Below are positions 36,188 through 43,846 of a stretch of 64,000 nt of DNA, piece after piece. The stretch is from Mycobacterium sp. Its GTDB lineage: Bacteria > Actinomycetota > Actinomycetes > Mycobacteriales > Mycobacteriaceae. Position 1 is the stretch's first letter, and the number at the start of each line of letters is the position of its first letter. Where the stretch lies: contig JAKFVT010000033.1 of the NCBI GenBank assembly GCA_021732005.1, positions 186,001 to 250,000 of the forward strand. Reading direction: 5' to 3'. The translations under genes and the position numbers were made by a program. The notes under the pieces were generated by a model that saw only the letters and a list, made by a program, of their open reading frames with translations, had not been told where the DNA came from and made no database searches.

Positions 36188-36653
36188 CGTTGAAGCCACT
36201 CTCTCCGTCTTCCTCACTCCGCCCGGCGAGCGTCGTGTAGGTCTCCTGTACTACCTCGTCGTCCTGATTACTGACCACGTTCTTGGTGACAATGATGTCG
36301 GTGCCGTGCGCCTGCCGAATCTCGTGGACGTAGACGTCACAGTAGAGCTTGTCGCCCGCCTTGATCGGCTTGAAGAACTTCAGAATCTGGTCGACCTGCA
36401 CGATCTGCTTGTCGGTGATCCCGATGTTGGCGTGCTCGAAGAAGGCGATCTGGGCGGCGTAGCCCAGCATCGACGTGAAAGTCAGCGGCGCCAGAATGCC
36501 GTCATAGCCGAGTTCTGCGGCTGCCTCGTCGGAGAAGAACGCCGGATCGGAGTTCTGGATGGCCCTGGCGTGCTCGCGGATCTTCTCCCGCTCGACCAAG
36601 TAGTAGTCGGGGTAGCGAAAATGCCGCCCGACGAATTCTTGGGACAAAGCCAC
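36174..36653 (-). CDS. hadA: (3R)-hydroxyacyl-ACP dehydratase subunit HadA
   Basis: A 159-residue non-catalytic hot-dog FAS-II subunit equivalent to Rv0635, the target region for thiacetazone/isoxyl resistance in M. tuberculosis. It shows HFRYPDYYLVEREKIREHA, ELGYDGILAPLTFTSMLGY and IVQVDQILKFFKPIKAGD, and ends in an acidic tail (GRSEEDGESGFNDGTA). It is the first gene of hadA-hadB-hadC, overlaps hadB by 14 bp, and lies downstream of rpmG and two tRNA genes. Confidence 0.95.
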   Translation of the reverse strand: MALSQEFVGRHFRYPDYYLVEREKIREHARAIQNSDPAFFSDEAAAELGYDGILAPLTFTSMLGYAAQIAFFEHANIGITDKQIVQVDQILKFFKPIKAGDKLYCDVYVHEIRQAHGTDIIVTKNVVSNQDDEVVQETYTTLAGRSEEDGESGFNDGTA

Positions 36654-36719
36654 GGAGCAGGACCTATCTAGTCAACCTCGGCACCGTTCACTGGCCGTCG
36701 TCTCGACGGCCAGCCGAAA

Positions 36720-36887
36720 TCAGCGCGACTCTTTGTGCGGCTGGTGCTGGCCGCAGTTCGGGCAGAACTTCTTCAGCTCGAGACGGTCGGGGTCGTTACG
36801 ACGGTTCTTCTTGGTGATGTAGTTGCGGTGCTTGCACACCTCGCAGGCCAAGGTGATCTTCGGCCGTACGTCAGTACTGGAGGCCAC
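36720..36887 (-). CDS. rpmG: 50S ribosomal protein L33
   Basis: A 55-residue zinc-type L33 starting at GTG 36887. The Cys pairs are [19 protein letters not shown] and [15 protein letters not shown], giving the four-Cys zinc ribbon (C+ form). It lies between tRNA-Met and hadA, matching the conserved position of rpmG2 near hadABC in mycobacteria. Confidence 0.95.
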   Translation of the reverse strand: MASSTDVRPKITLACEVCKHRNYITKKNRRNDPDRLELKKFCPNCGQHQPHKESR

Positions 36888-36927
36888 GTTCGTTGCCTTC
36901 TTTCACGTTCTCGTTTGCGTCTACCTG

Positions 36928-37001
36928 TAGCGGTGGGGAGGCTCGATCTCCCGACCTCACGATTATGAGTCGTGCGCTCTAACCAGCTGAGCTACACCGC
37001 C
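36928..37001 (-). tRNA. metT: tRNA-Met (anticodon CAT, elongator type)
   Basis: A 74-nt tRNA: acceptor GGCGGTG pairs with CACCGCT with a G-T closing pair, discriminator A; anticodon arm CGACTCATAATCG carries CAT. The G at position 1, paired with T72, departs from the initiator-type C1-A72 mismatch, so it is read as elongator Met. Confidence 0.9.
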
Positions 37002-37065
37002 CCGATGGGCACTTGCGGAGCTCCGCGGCGCCCAGAGGTCAGCCACGAGATCCGAGTTTCCACCG

Positions 37066-37138
37066 AGCCCCCTAACGGAATCGAACCGTTGACCTTTTCC
37101 TTACCATGGAAACGCTCTACCGACTGAGCTAAGGGGGC
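37066..37138 (-). tRNA. thrT: tRNA-Thr (anticodon GGT)
   Basis: A 73-nt tRNA: acceptor GCCCCCT pairs with AGGGGGC, discriminator T. The anticodon stem TTTCC/GGAAA closes loop ATGGTAA with anticodon GGT. The T-loop is TTCGATT. It lies 64 bp upstream of tRNA-Met on the same strand, and the pair precedes rpmG. Confidence 0.95.
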
Positions 37139-37279
37139 GTGACCCGCGAGCGACGTACAGCCGTGGGCCTTAAAGAGGGTACAGCCTGCGGCTCTGCACA
37201 GCCAAACCGCACGTCGAGGCGGCGAAATGACCCTCGGGCGGCAGCAAGCCCCGTGTGGTCGAGCGCCTATTGTGGGGCC

Positions 37280-37996
37280 ATGGCATCGACGGACCGTCTG
37301 TATTTCCGCCAGCTGCTCTCCGGCCGAGATTTTGCCGCCGGCGACATGATGGCGCAGCAGATGCGCAACTTCGCCTACCTGATCGGTGACCGGGAGACCG
37401 GCGACGCCGTCGTCGTCGATCCGGCCTACGCCGCCGGCGACCTGGTTGACGCGCTCGAGGCTGACGGTATGCACTTGTCCGGAGTCCTGGTCACCCACCA
37501 CCACCCCGACCACGTCGGCGGGTCGATGATGGGCTTCACCCTCGCGGGCCTGGCCGAGCTGCTCGAGCGGGTCGAGGTCCCGGTCCACGTCAACACCCAC
37601 GAGGCGCTCTGGGTTTCGCGGGTCACCGGCATCCCGATGAGCGGCCTGACCGCGCACGAGCACGGCGATAAGGTCTCCGTCGGCGCCATCGACATCGAAC
37701 TGCTGCATACCCCGGGTCACACGCCGGGCAGCCAGTGCTTCCTGCTCGACGGTCGTCTGGTGGCCGGCGACACGCTGTTCCTGGACGGCTGCGGACGTAC
37801 CGACTTCCCCGGCGGCGATGTAGACGAGATGTTTCGCAGCCTTCAACAGCTGGCGGCACTTTCCGGCGATCCGACGGTGTTCCCCGGGCACTGGTACTCG
37901 ATCGAGCCCAGCGCCGCGCTGTCCGAGGTCAAGCGGTCCAACTACGTCTACAAAGCGTCCAGTCTGGACCAGTGGCGCACCTTGATGGGTGCCTGA
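37280..37996 (+). CDS. Metallo-beta-lactamase-fold hydrolase (glyoxalase II-like)
   Basis: A 238-residue MBL-fold enzyme equivalent by position to Rv0634c. Metal-binding motif VTHHHPDHVGG, then HTPGHTPGSQCF (next metal His), LVAGDTLFLDGCGRTDFPGG and FPGHWYSIEPSAAL. The whole metal set of a di-zinc hydrolase of the hydroxyacylglutathione-hydrolase type is present. Because mycobacteria use mycothiol, the substrate may be a mycothiol conjugate, an inference. Start at ATG 37280; the upstream in-frame extension covers the tRNA end and is rejected. Confidence 0.9.
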   Translation: MASTDRLYFRQLLSGRDFAAGDMMAQQMRNFAYLIGDRETGDAVVVDPAYAAGDLVDALEADGMHLSGVLVTHHHPDHVGGSMMGFTLAGLAELLERVEVPVHVNTHEALWVSRVTGIPMSGLTAHEHGDKVSVGAIDIELLHTPGHTPGSQCFLLDGRLVAGDTLFLDGCGRTDFPGGDVDEMFRSLQQLAALSGDPTVFPGHWYSIEPSAALSEVKRSNYVYKASSLDQWRTLMGA

Positions 37997-38032
37997 CACT
38001 TCCAATCTCGTTGGCAATAGCCATAATTAGCT

Positions 38033-38767
38033 ATGGCCGACACGCTGTACGCCGACGTCTCGGAGTGGCAGGTCGGCGTCAACGACACCTATCCGTACCC
38101 GGTGTTGTGTATCCGCTCCAATGACGGCACCTACCGCGACCGCCGCTGGGTGAACAACTACGGCTGGTGCCTGAGCAATGTCGACAGCGGACGCCTGACC
38201 TTCTTCATCGTCTACTTCGTGTGGCGACCCAACTGGCGCGAGACCGTGGAGACGTTCAAATCCCAAGTGCGAGCACCACATCCGAAGATGGCGGTGATGA
38301 TCGACGTCGAGTCGTGGGGCGGACAGATTTCCGGTGACCAGTCCGCCGGGATCAATGCGGCCTACCGCGAGGTGGGCGCCTATGTCGGTTCGACGGCCAG
38401 GGTGATCGGCTACGGCAATGTCGGCGACCTCAATCGGTTGTGGCCCACCAAGCCGGACGACATCCGGTTGGTCGTGGCGTCGTATGGTTCGAATCCGCCC
38501 TATCCAGGCAAAGTGGCCCACCAGTACACCGACGGGCAGGGCTATGGCGGCGGACTACCGGAAGGGGCACCGCCGTTCGGCCGTTGCGACATGAACTCGG
38601 CGGACGGCCTGACCGCACAGCAGTTCGGGCAGGCCTGCGGCATTTCCCCGGTACTGCCGGTCGCGTTGGCCGTGCGCCGTCGCCGGGCATTGATGGCCGC
38701 GAGCCCGTACGCGGTGCAACGCCGACTGGCCCAGCGCGACAATAACTTTCAGTCTCGTCAATACTGA
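38033..38767 (+). CDS. GH25-like lysozyme (muramidase) domain protein
   Basis: A 244-residue protein with the glycoside hydrolase 25 pattern: LYADVSEWQ at the N-terminus (catalytic-site Asp), MAVMIDVESWGG in the middle (the DxE catalytic pair), and KVAHQYTDGQGYGG followed by CDMNSADG near the C-terminus. This fold is typical of phage endolysins and autolysins cutting the MurNAc-GlcNAc bond. No signal peptide or membrane segment is seen, which fits phage lysins released with help. It has no counterpart at this place in M. tuberculosis, so transfer from a phage is a possibility. Ribosome site weak. Confidence 0.75.
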   Translation: MADTLYADVSEWQVGVNDTYPYPVLCIRSNDGTYRDRRWVNNYGWCLSNVDSGRLTFFIVYFVWRPNWRETVETFKSQVRAPHPKMAVMIDVESWGGQISGDQSAGINAAYREVGAYVGSTARVIGYGNVGDLNRLWPTKPDDIRLVVASYGSNPPYPGKVAHQYTDGQGYGGGLPEGAPPFGRCDMNSADGLTAQQFGQACGISPVLPVALAVRRRRALMAASPYAVQRRLAQRDNNFQSRQY

Positions 38768-38798
38768 AGACGTCAGTTTGCTGTGATATAAGCATGGG

Positions 38799-39608
38799 GT
38801 GCAAAACGCGAGTGAGCTCGCGGATCTGTGGGGAGATGTCACCGGAGTCGGGGCCGGCACGTGGTTGGCGGTAGCCGCCTGGGCAGCAGTGCTGCTGGGG
38901 CTGGCGGCGCTGATCTACGCGCATCGGCAGATTCGTCGACAACAGAGAGTTAACGCCAAGCAGGTGCGGCCGCACGTCGCGATGTTCATGGAGCCGCACT
39001 CCGCGGACTGGCATGTCATCGAACTGGTGGTCCGCAACTACGGCAGCACGGCCGCCTACGACGTGGGCTTCGCCTTTCCGAAACCCCCCACGGTGGCTCG
39101 GTATGAGCACACCGAAGACGGGTTCACCGACATCGTGGAACTAACTCTGCCCCAAAGCATTCCCGAGCTCGCGCCCGCGCAGGAGTGGCGCACGGTGTGG
39201 GATTCGGCGCTTGATCGCAGCCAGTTCGGCGAGTCGATCGACTCGCGGTTCGACGGGGTGGTCTCCTACCACGACCAGCCCGAGCCGCAGGGCTGGTGGG
39301 CCAGGACCTTCGGGCGCAAGCGCACGGTGTACCGGACCAAGGTGGCGCTGGACTGGGACACCCTGCAGCCGGTCCACCGTGTCGAAATGCTGACCGGACA
39401 CGACCTGGCCCGACGCGAGCGTGAAAAGCTCGAACTGTTGCGGAACATGCTCGACTACTTCCATTTCGCCACCAAAGAGACCCGCGTCGACGTCCTTCGC
39501 GAGGAGATCGCCCGGATGAAGCGTGCCGCCGAGGAAACTCAGAGCCGTTGGCGGCGCGAGAGGTTCGAGCAGCCCACGGAAGTCGTGCGCCTGCCCCGAC
39601 ACGGGTAG
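38799..39608 (+). CDS. Membrane-anchored protein of unknown function
   Basis: A 269-residue protein starting at GTG. One membrane helix spans about residues 21-40 (WLAVAAWAAVLLGLAALIYA), then basic HRQIRRQQRVNAK, a beta-sandwich-like domain (HVIELVVRNYGSTAAYDVGF), and a charged, helical C-terminus (EREKLELLRNMLDYFHF, REEIARMKRAAEETQSRWRRE) likely to form a coiled coil. I do not recognise the family. It lies 31 bp after the GH25-like gene, so the two may be co-transcribed. Confidence 0.72.
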   Translation: MQNASELADLWGDVTGVGAGTWLAVAAWAAVLLGLAALIYAHRQIRRQQRVNAKQVRPHVAMFMEPHSADWHVIELVVRNYGSTAAYDVGFAFPKPPTVARYEHTEDGFTDIVELTLPQSIPELAPAQEWRTVWDSALDRSQFGESIDSRFDGVVSYHDQPEPQGWWARTFGRKRTVYRTKVALDWDTLQPVHRVEMLTGHDLARREREKLELLRNMLDYFHFATKETRVDVLREEIARMKRAAEETQSRWRRERFEQPTEVVRLPRHG

Positions 39609-39637
39609 GCAAGATTGCCTCTTGGAAATCGGAACTT

Positions 39638-39649
39638 CGTTACGTAACG
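39638..39649. promoter_or_regulatory. Perfect palindrome upstream of echA3-like gene
   Basis: CGTTACGTAACG is a perfect 12-bp palindrome 37 bp before the enoyl-CoA hydratase start. A TetR regulator is the second gene of that unit with only a 6-bp gap, so autoregulation through this site is plausible. A flanking TCGGTACGA adds a weaker dyad nearby. Confidence 0.45.
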
Positions 39650-39686
39650 TCGGTACGAAATTAGACGCTGCGACGAAGGAGCATCC

Positions 39687-40382
39687 ATGAGCGGGGCGGT
39701 CAGTTATCGCAAGGACGACGCGGTCGCGGTGATCTCGTTGGACGACGGCAAGGTCAACGTGCTGAGTCCGGCCATGCTGAAGGAGATCAACGACGCCCTG
39801 GATCGCGCCGAGGGTGAGAACGCCGCAGCAGTGGTGATCGCCGGAAACGACCGCGTCTTCAGCGGCGGCTTCGACCTGAAGGTGTTCCGCTCCGGCGACA
39901 TCGACGCCTCTGTCGAGATGCTGCAGGGCGGGTTCAACTTGTCCCACCGCCTGCTGTCGTTCCCCAAGCCGGTCGTCGCGGCCATCACCGGTCACGCCAT
40001 CGCGATGGGATCGTTTCTGGCGTGCAGTGTGGACCACCGAATTGCCGGTCCCACCTACAACTTTCAGGCCAACGAGGTGGCGATCGGGATGGTGCTGCCC
40101 TACCCCGCCCTGGAGATCATGCGGCTGCGGCTGACGCCGTCGGCCTACCAACAGGCGGTCGGTCTGGCCAAGAACTTCCTCGGCGAGACCGCGCTGGCCG
40201 GCGGCTGGATCGACGAGATCTCCATGAATGACCAGGTTTTGGCGCGCGCCGAGGAAGCCGCTCATGAATTCACTGCATTGAACGCCAGTGCGCATCTGGC
40301 CAGCAAGCTGCGCGCCCGCCAGGCCACCCTGGATGCGATGCGCGAAGGTATCGACAACATCCGTTCCGAGTTCGGAATGTAG
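39687..40382 (+). CDS. echA3: Enoyl-CoA hydratase/isomerase (EchA3-like)
   Basis: A 231-residue crotonase-fold protein, positionally equivalent to EchA3 (Rv0632c). It shows the crotonase core KVNVLSPAMLKEINDALDRA, the oxyanion-hole stretch RVFSGGFDLKVF, and VVAAITGHAIAMGSFLACS. The two Glu usually found for hydration are not clearly present, so isomerase or non-canonical activity on acyl-CoA is possible. A CoA-dependent fatty-acid role fits. Start ATG follows AAGGAG. A TetR gene begins 6 bp later. Confidence 0.88.
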   Translation: MSGAVSYRKDDAVAVISLDDGKVNVLSPAMLKEINDALDRAEGENAAAVVIAGNDRVFSGGFDLKVFRSGDIDASVEMLQGGFNLSHRLLSFPKPVVAAITGHAIAMGSFLACSVDHRIAGPTYNFQANEVAIGMVLPYPALEIMRLRLTPSAYQQAVGLAKNFLGETALAGGWIDEISMNDQVLARAEEAAHEFTALNASAHLASKLRARQATLDAMREGIDNIRSEFGM

Positions 40383-40388
40383 TAGTCC

Positions 40389-40979
40389 GTGCCCAGGGTC
40401 AAGCAGCGCACTCCCGAGCTGCGCGACCGCGTGGTCGACGTGGCGGTGAGCACGCTGTGTGAAGACGGGATGTCGGGCTTCACCACCCGCCGTGTCGCCG
40501 AGCGCGCCGGCACCTCCGTGCCCGCGGTCTACGAGTTGTTCTCCGACAAGGACGGACTGCTGCGGGCGGTGTTCTTCGAGGGCTTCCGCCGACTGGGCGG
40601 TGAGCTCGTCGCTATCCCCGAGACGACCGACGAGCTTGGCGACCTCCGGGCGGTGATTCCAGTGTTCCGCCGGTTCTGCCTCGACTACCCGCCGCTGGCA
40701 CGGGTGATGTTCAGCAGACCGTTCCAGGAGCTCGACCCCGACCCTGACCAGCTGGCGTCCGCGCCGACGGTGCGGGAGATTCTCGTCGGGAAAGTGCAGC
40801 GGTGCATCAACGCCGGCCTACTGGCCGGCGACCCGGTCGATATCTCCCACGTATTGCTCGCCCTCGCCCAGGGATTGGCGGTTCAGGAGGCCGGGCGCTG
40901 GCTGGGCACGTCGGCGTCCTCGGTCGATCGGCGTTGGGACGTCGGCGTGCAGGCGGTGCTCGCGGGCTTTCACGCCTGA
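40389..40979 (+). CDS. TetR-family transcriptional regulator
   Basis: A 196-residue TetR regulator. The N-terminal HTH is RDRVVDVAVSTLCEDGMSG followed by FTTRRVAERAGTSVPAVYELF, and a helical ligand-binding domain makes up the rest. It starts 6 bp after the enoyl-CoA hydratase gene and probably controls that unit, perhaps through the 12-bp palindrome at 39638. Ligand unknown, likely an acyl-CoA given its neighbour. Confidence 0.88.
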   Translation: MPRVKQRTPELRDRVVDVAVSTLCEDGMSGFTTRRVAERAGTSVPAVYELFSDKDGLLRAVFFEGFRRLGGELVAIPETTDELGDLRAVIPVFRRFCLDYPPLARVMFSRPFQELDPDPDQLASAPTVREILVGKVQRCINAGLLAGDPVDISHVLLALAQGLAVQEAGRWLGTSASSVDRRWDVGVQAVLAGFHA

Positions 40980-41064
40980 GTCAGTCGGGCACCATCGCCG
41001 AGCGTGCGGGATATCGGTGATCGCGCCCGCTATATCTAGACCACAGCCCCCACTATCGGCGGCG

Positions 41065-41295
41065 CTACGATTTTTTGCTGGGGATCACAATGATGACGAT
41101 CAGCGTCAGGATCGAAAAGAACAGGCCAAGAATGCCCCAGCCGAACGGATTTCGTCCCTTGACGCCGGCGATCACGGCACAGACGACCGCGGCGATGATG
41201 CTGCCGATGGCGACGAAGATGCCTTTGATGCCGCGCAGGATGAACCCCGCCGCTTCGATGTTGTCGCTGGCCGCCAGCACGACGCTGTGCAACAT
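41065..41295 (-). CDS. Small two-helix membrane protein
   Basis: A 76-residue hydrophobic protein with two likely helices (GIFVAIGSIIAAVVCAVIAG and GWGILGLFFSILTLIVIIVI) separated by KGRNPFGW, ending in PSKKS. Start ATG 41295 has an AAGGAGG site 7 bases before it, so it is a real gene. No domain recognised. It lies 48 bp downstream of an alpha/beta hydrolase gene on the same strand. Confidence 0.8.
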   Translation of the reverse strand: MLHSVVLAASDNIEAAGFILRGIKGIFVAIGSIIAAVVCAVIAGVKGRNPFGWGILGLFFSILTLIVIIVIPSKKS

Positions 41296-41343
41296 TCGGG
41301 CCTCCTTGGTAGGTCGGGTCTGGGTTCCCGTTCGAAGGCCGAA

Positions 41344-42144
41344 CTAACCTTCGCGTAAGCGCAGCGTCGCATCCAGCCACTGGTCGATGCGGTCGGCCAC
41401 CGATTCCCAGCCGCGCTCGAGCATCATGTTGTGGCCCATGCCGGGAAACATCACCGGCGCGGTGCGGTAGGCCCGCGCCGTTGCGGCGACTTCCTTGGGC
41501 GTGAAGAACCCGTCGAGCTCGGCGCCGAGTACCAACACCGGGGCCTTGACGCGCCGGGGTCGGGCGAGGTGGCGGAAGAGCAGATCGCGGTACAGCACCC
41601 GGGCACTTTCCGCGCTCAGCCGCGACGTGCACGCAGTGACGATCTCGTCGGGCGTGGCCGAATGGTAGAAGGTCGACCGTGAAACACCCTGCGCGGCAAA
41701 GAAATCCAGCGGCCTACTGAAAGAGCGGGTGCGCACCGACTGTCGTCGATGCCGCCACGCCACCCGCAACGTCGCGGGCGCAATACCGGTCGGCGGGGCC
41801 GACGCGACCAGGACCGCGGCGGGCGCATCGTGCACCGCCAGGTATTTCTGCACCACGAACCCGCCCATCGAGTGACCGACGACCACCGGCCGCACCGGCA
41901 GGCGGTCGGCGATGGTCTTCACATCCTGGACGTAGTCGAGGACACCACAGGAGTTGATCGGCACCGGGGACGGGCTGGCACCGTGGCCGCGCAGGTTCAA
42001 CGCAAGAGCGTGATAGCCGCGGGCGGCGAAATAGTCCAGGAAGTGGTCGTCCCAGCACCAGGCCCCGTGGAAAGCGCCGTGCACGAACAACAGCGGCGTG
42101 GGGTGCGTGGCCGTGGCCCCGCCCTTGTCGATCACCTCGAGCAC
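41344..42144 (-). CDS. Alpha/beta hydrolase
   Basis: A 266-residue alpha/beta hydrolase. Oxyanion region LLFVHGAFHGAWCWDDH, nucleophile elbow VVVGHSMGGFVVQKY, an acid near LVLGAELDGFFTPKEV and His in FPGMGHNMML. No signal peptide. The sequence of a non-specific esterase/lysophospholipase type gives no specific substrate. Start codon GTG. The gene is followed by the small membrane protein gene on the same strand. Confidence 0.87.
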   Translation of the reverse strand: MLEVIDKGGATATHPTPLLFVHGAFHGAWCWDDHFLDYFAARGYHALALNLRGHGASPSPVPINSCGVLDYVQDVKTIADRLPVRPVVVGHSMGGFVVQKYLAVHDAPAAVLVASAPPTGIAPATLRVAWRHRRQSVRTRSFSRPLDFFAAQGVSRSTFYHSATPDEIVTACTSRLSAESARVLYRDLLFRHLARPRRVKAPVLVLGAELDGFFTPKEVAATARAYRTAPVMFPGMGHNMMLERGWESVADRIDQWLDATLRLREG

Positions 42145-42206
42145 AGCCGCACCCTATCGACGCGGACCGTTGTTTGGCGGACGAACGCGGCGGTAACACG
42201 TGTCCG

Positions 42207-42995
42207 GTGATCTGGCTGTTGCAGCTGCCCGCACCGCTCGTCGGGTTTGTGGTGGTCATCATCACCGTAGGACTGGCCGTGCTGGGGCTGGTGCTGAGCC
42301 GGCGCATCCTCCCGCAGCGACGGTTGGCAAGGTCGGGATCAGTGGCCGGTCACGTGTTCGACCTTGCCGGAGTGCTCTACGCGGTCCTCGTGGCTTTCGT
42401 GGTCGTGGTGGTGTGGGAGCAGTTGAATCAGGCCGAGCGGGGCACCGAGGCCGAAGCGTCCGCGATCTCGGATCTGCTGCGCGATTCGACGGGCCTGCCG
42501 GTCGCCGACCGGCCGGAGATCCAGCGGAGCCTGATCGACTACACCAACGACGTCGTCGACGACGAGTTTCCCCGCATGCGACGCGGAGAGACCATCGAGC
42601 AGCAATCGGAGCACTTGACCGCGGTGTGGAACAGCTTCCTTCATATCGAGCCGGCCAAGCAGAGCGAGATCGCGTTCTATCAGGAATCCATCACCCGGCT
42701 CGATGAACTGGGCAGCGCCCGCAAAACCCGAATCTCCGGCAGCCAGTCGGAGATTCCCGGCGAGTTGTGGGTGTTGCTGCTCGGCGGCGGCATGGTGATG
42801 CTGTTGTTCACCTACATGTTCCCGTCGGCGGACGTCGTGGTGCACGGAGCGTTGATCGCGTTGGCCGGCGCACTGCTCGCGTTCGTTCTCTATCTGACGT
42901 TTGCGATGGAGCATCCGTTCGTGGGTTCCATCGCGGTGCAGCCGACGGCCTACGAGAACGTCCTGGACACCTGGTCTCAGCTAGCGGGGAAGTAA
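42207..42995 (+). CDS. DUF4239-type membrane protein
   Basis: A 262-residue membrane protein. Two N-terminal hydrophobic helices (LVGFVVVIITVGLAVLGLVL and LAGVLYAVLVAFVVVVVW) flank a short basic loop, then a long charged helical region (QAERGTEAEASAISDLLRDS) and two C-terminal helices (VLLLGGGMVMLLFTYMFPS and LIALAGALLAFVLYLTFAME) follow. This is the DUF4239 (bestrophin-like) layout; function unknown. Start at GTG 42207, 11 codons inside an open frame that begins with TTG. Confidence 0.75.
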   Translation: MIWLLQLPAPLVGFVVVIITVGLAVLGLVLSRRILPQRRLARSGSVAGHVFDLAGVLYAVLVAFVVVVVWEQLNQAERGTEAEASAISDLLRDSTGLPVADRPEIQRSLIDYTNDVVDDEFPRMRRGETIEQQSEHLTAVWNSFLHIEPAKQSEIAFYQESITRLDELGSARKTRISGSQSEIPGELWVLLLGGGMVMLLFTYMFPSADVVVHGALIALAGALLAFVLYLTFAMEHPFVGSIAVQPTAYENVLDTWSQLAGK

Positions 42996-43023
42996 CGCAG
43001 TTCGAGCCGGCTGGCCGGGTACC

Positions 43024-43773
43024 GTGCGGCGGGTGGGACGCGTCGACGGCAAGGTTGCCTTGATCACTGGTGCCGCTCGGGGCATGGGCGCTGCCCATGC
43101 CCGGCTTCTGGTCCGCGAGGGCGCCAAGGTCATCCTGGGCGATGTTCTCGACGACGAGGGCGCGGCGGTGACCGCAGCCCTCGGCGACGACGCCCGGTAT
43201 ATCCATCTCGACGTCTCCGACCCCGACGACTGGTCGGCGGCAGTGGCGCTGGCCCTGCGCGAGTTCGGCACCCTCAACGTTCTGGTGAACAATGCGGGCA
43301 TCGTTTACCGGCGCACCTTGAAGAACCTGGAACGTGAACGCTGGCAACGGGTTATCGACGTCAACCTCACGGGGACCATGCTCGGCATCAAGTCCGTGAT
43401 CGAGCCGATGACCGACGCGGGCGGCGGTTCCATCATCAATATGTCGTCTATCCAGGCGATGCGCGGCACCCCGGGTAACCACGGCTACGTCGCATCCAAA
43501 TGGGCGATCCGCGGGCTCACCAAATCGGCCGCACTCGAGCTGGCGGCCAACAACATTCGGGTCAACTCGCTGCATCCCGGCATGATTCGTACCCCGATGA
43601 CCGCACACATGCCCGACGACCTGGTCGCCGCCCCGATGGGTCGCCTCGGCGAGCCGGACGAGGTGTCATCGTTTGTATTGTTCCTGGCCAGCGATGAATC
43701 GTCCTACGCGACCGGCTCCGAGTTCGTGATGGACGGCGGCCTGATCAGCGACGTACCGCACCGGATGTCGTAG
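43024..43773 (+). CDS. Short-chain dehydrogenase (FabG3/hydroxysteroid dehydrogenase-like)
   Basis: A 249-residue classical SDR. Cofactor loop VALITGAARGMGAAHARL, NAG motif LNVLVNNAGIVYRR, catalytic Ser in SIINMSSIQAM, and Tyr-Lys in HGYVASKWAIRGL. The overall sequence, including the C-terminal ASDESSYATGSEFVMDGG, is close to what I recall for M. tuberculosis FabG3 (Rv2002, 20-beta-hydroxysteroid dehydrogenase). Activity is therefore an NAD(P)H-dependent steroid or ketone reductase. GTG 43024 or GTG 43033 may be the start. Confidence 0.88.
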   Translation: MRRVGRVDGKVALITGAARGMGAAHARLLVREGAKVILGDVLDDEGAAVTAALGDDARYIHLDVSDPDDWSAAVALALREFGTLNVLVNNAGIVYRRTLKNLERERWQRVIDVNLTGTMLGIKSVIEPMTDAGGGSIINMSSIQAMRGTPGNHGYVASKWAIRGLTKSAALELAANNIRVNSLHPGMIRTPMTAHMPDDLVAAPMGRLGEPDEVSSFVLFLASDESSYATGSEFVMDGGLISDVPHRMS

Positions 43774-43797
43774 TCGATTAGCTTGCGGCACAAACAC

Positions 43798-43827
43798 ATC
43801 GGTGGGGACCATGCGGTCCCCACCGAT
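43798..43827. terminator. Bidirectional terminator hairpin
   Basis: ATCGGTGGGGACC (43798-43810) and GGTCCCCACCGAT (43815-43827) are perfect 13-bp complements around ATGC, placed between the convergent SDR and IniB-like genes. Short A/T-rich flanks lie on both sides. Confidence 0.8.
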
Positions 43828-43846
43828 TTGTGTCAAGCCTCTCCGG

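Noticed and set aside
36928..37138. Reading tRNA-Met as an initiator tRNA
   Set aside because: The first base pair is G1-T72, not the C1-A72 mismatch of bacterial initiators, and the anticodon stem lacks the run of three G-C pairs.
37139..37279. Extension of the glyoxalase-II-like protein to 37139
   Set aside because: The added residues run next to the tRNA-Thr gene and are unlike the family N-terminus. ATG 37280 gives MASTDRLYFRQLL, which fits.
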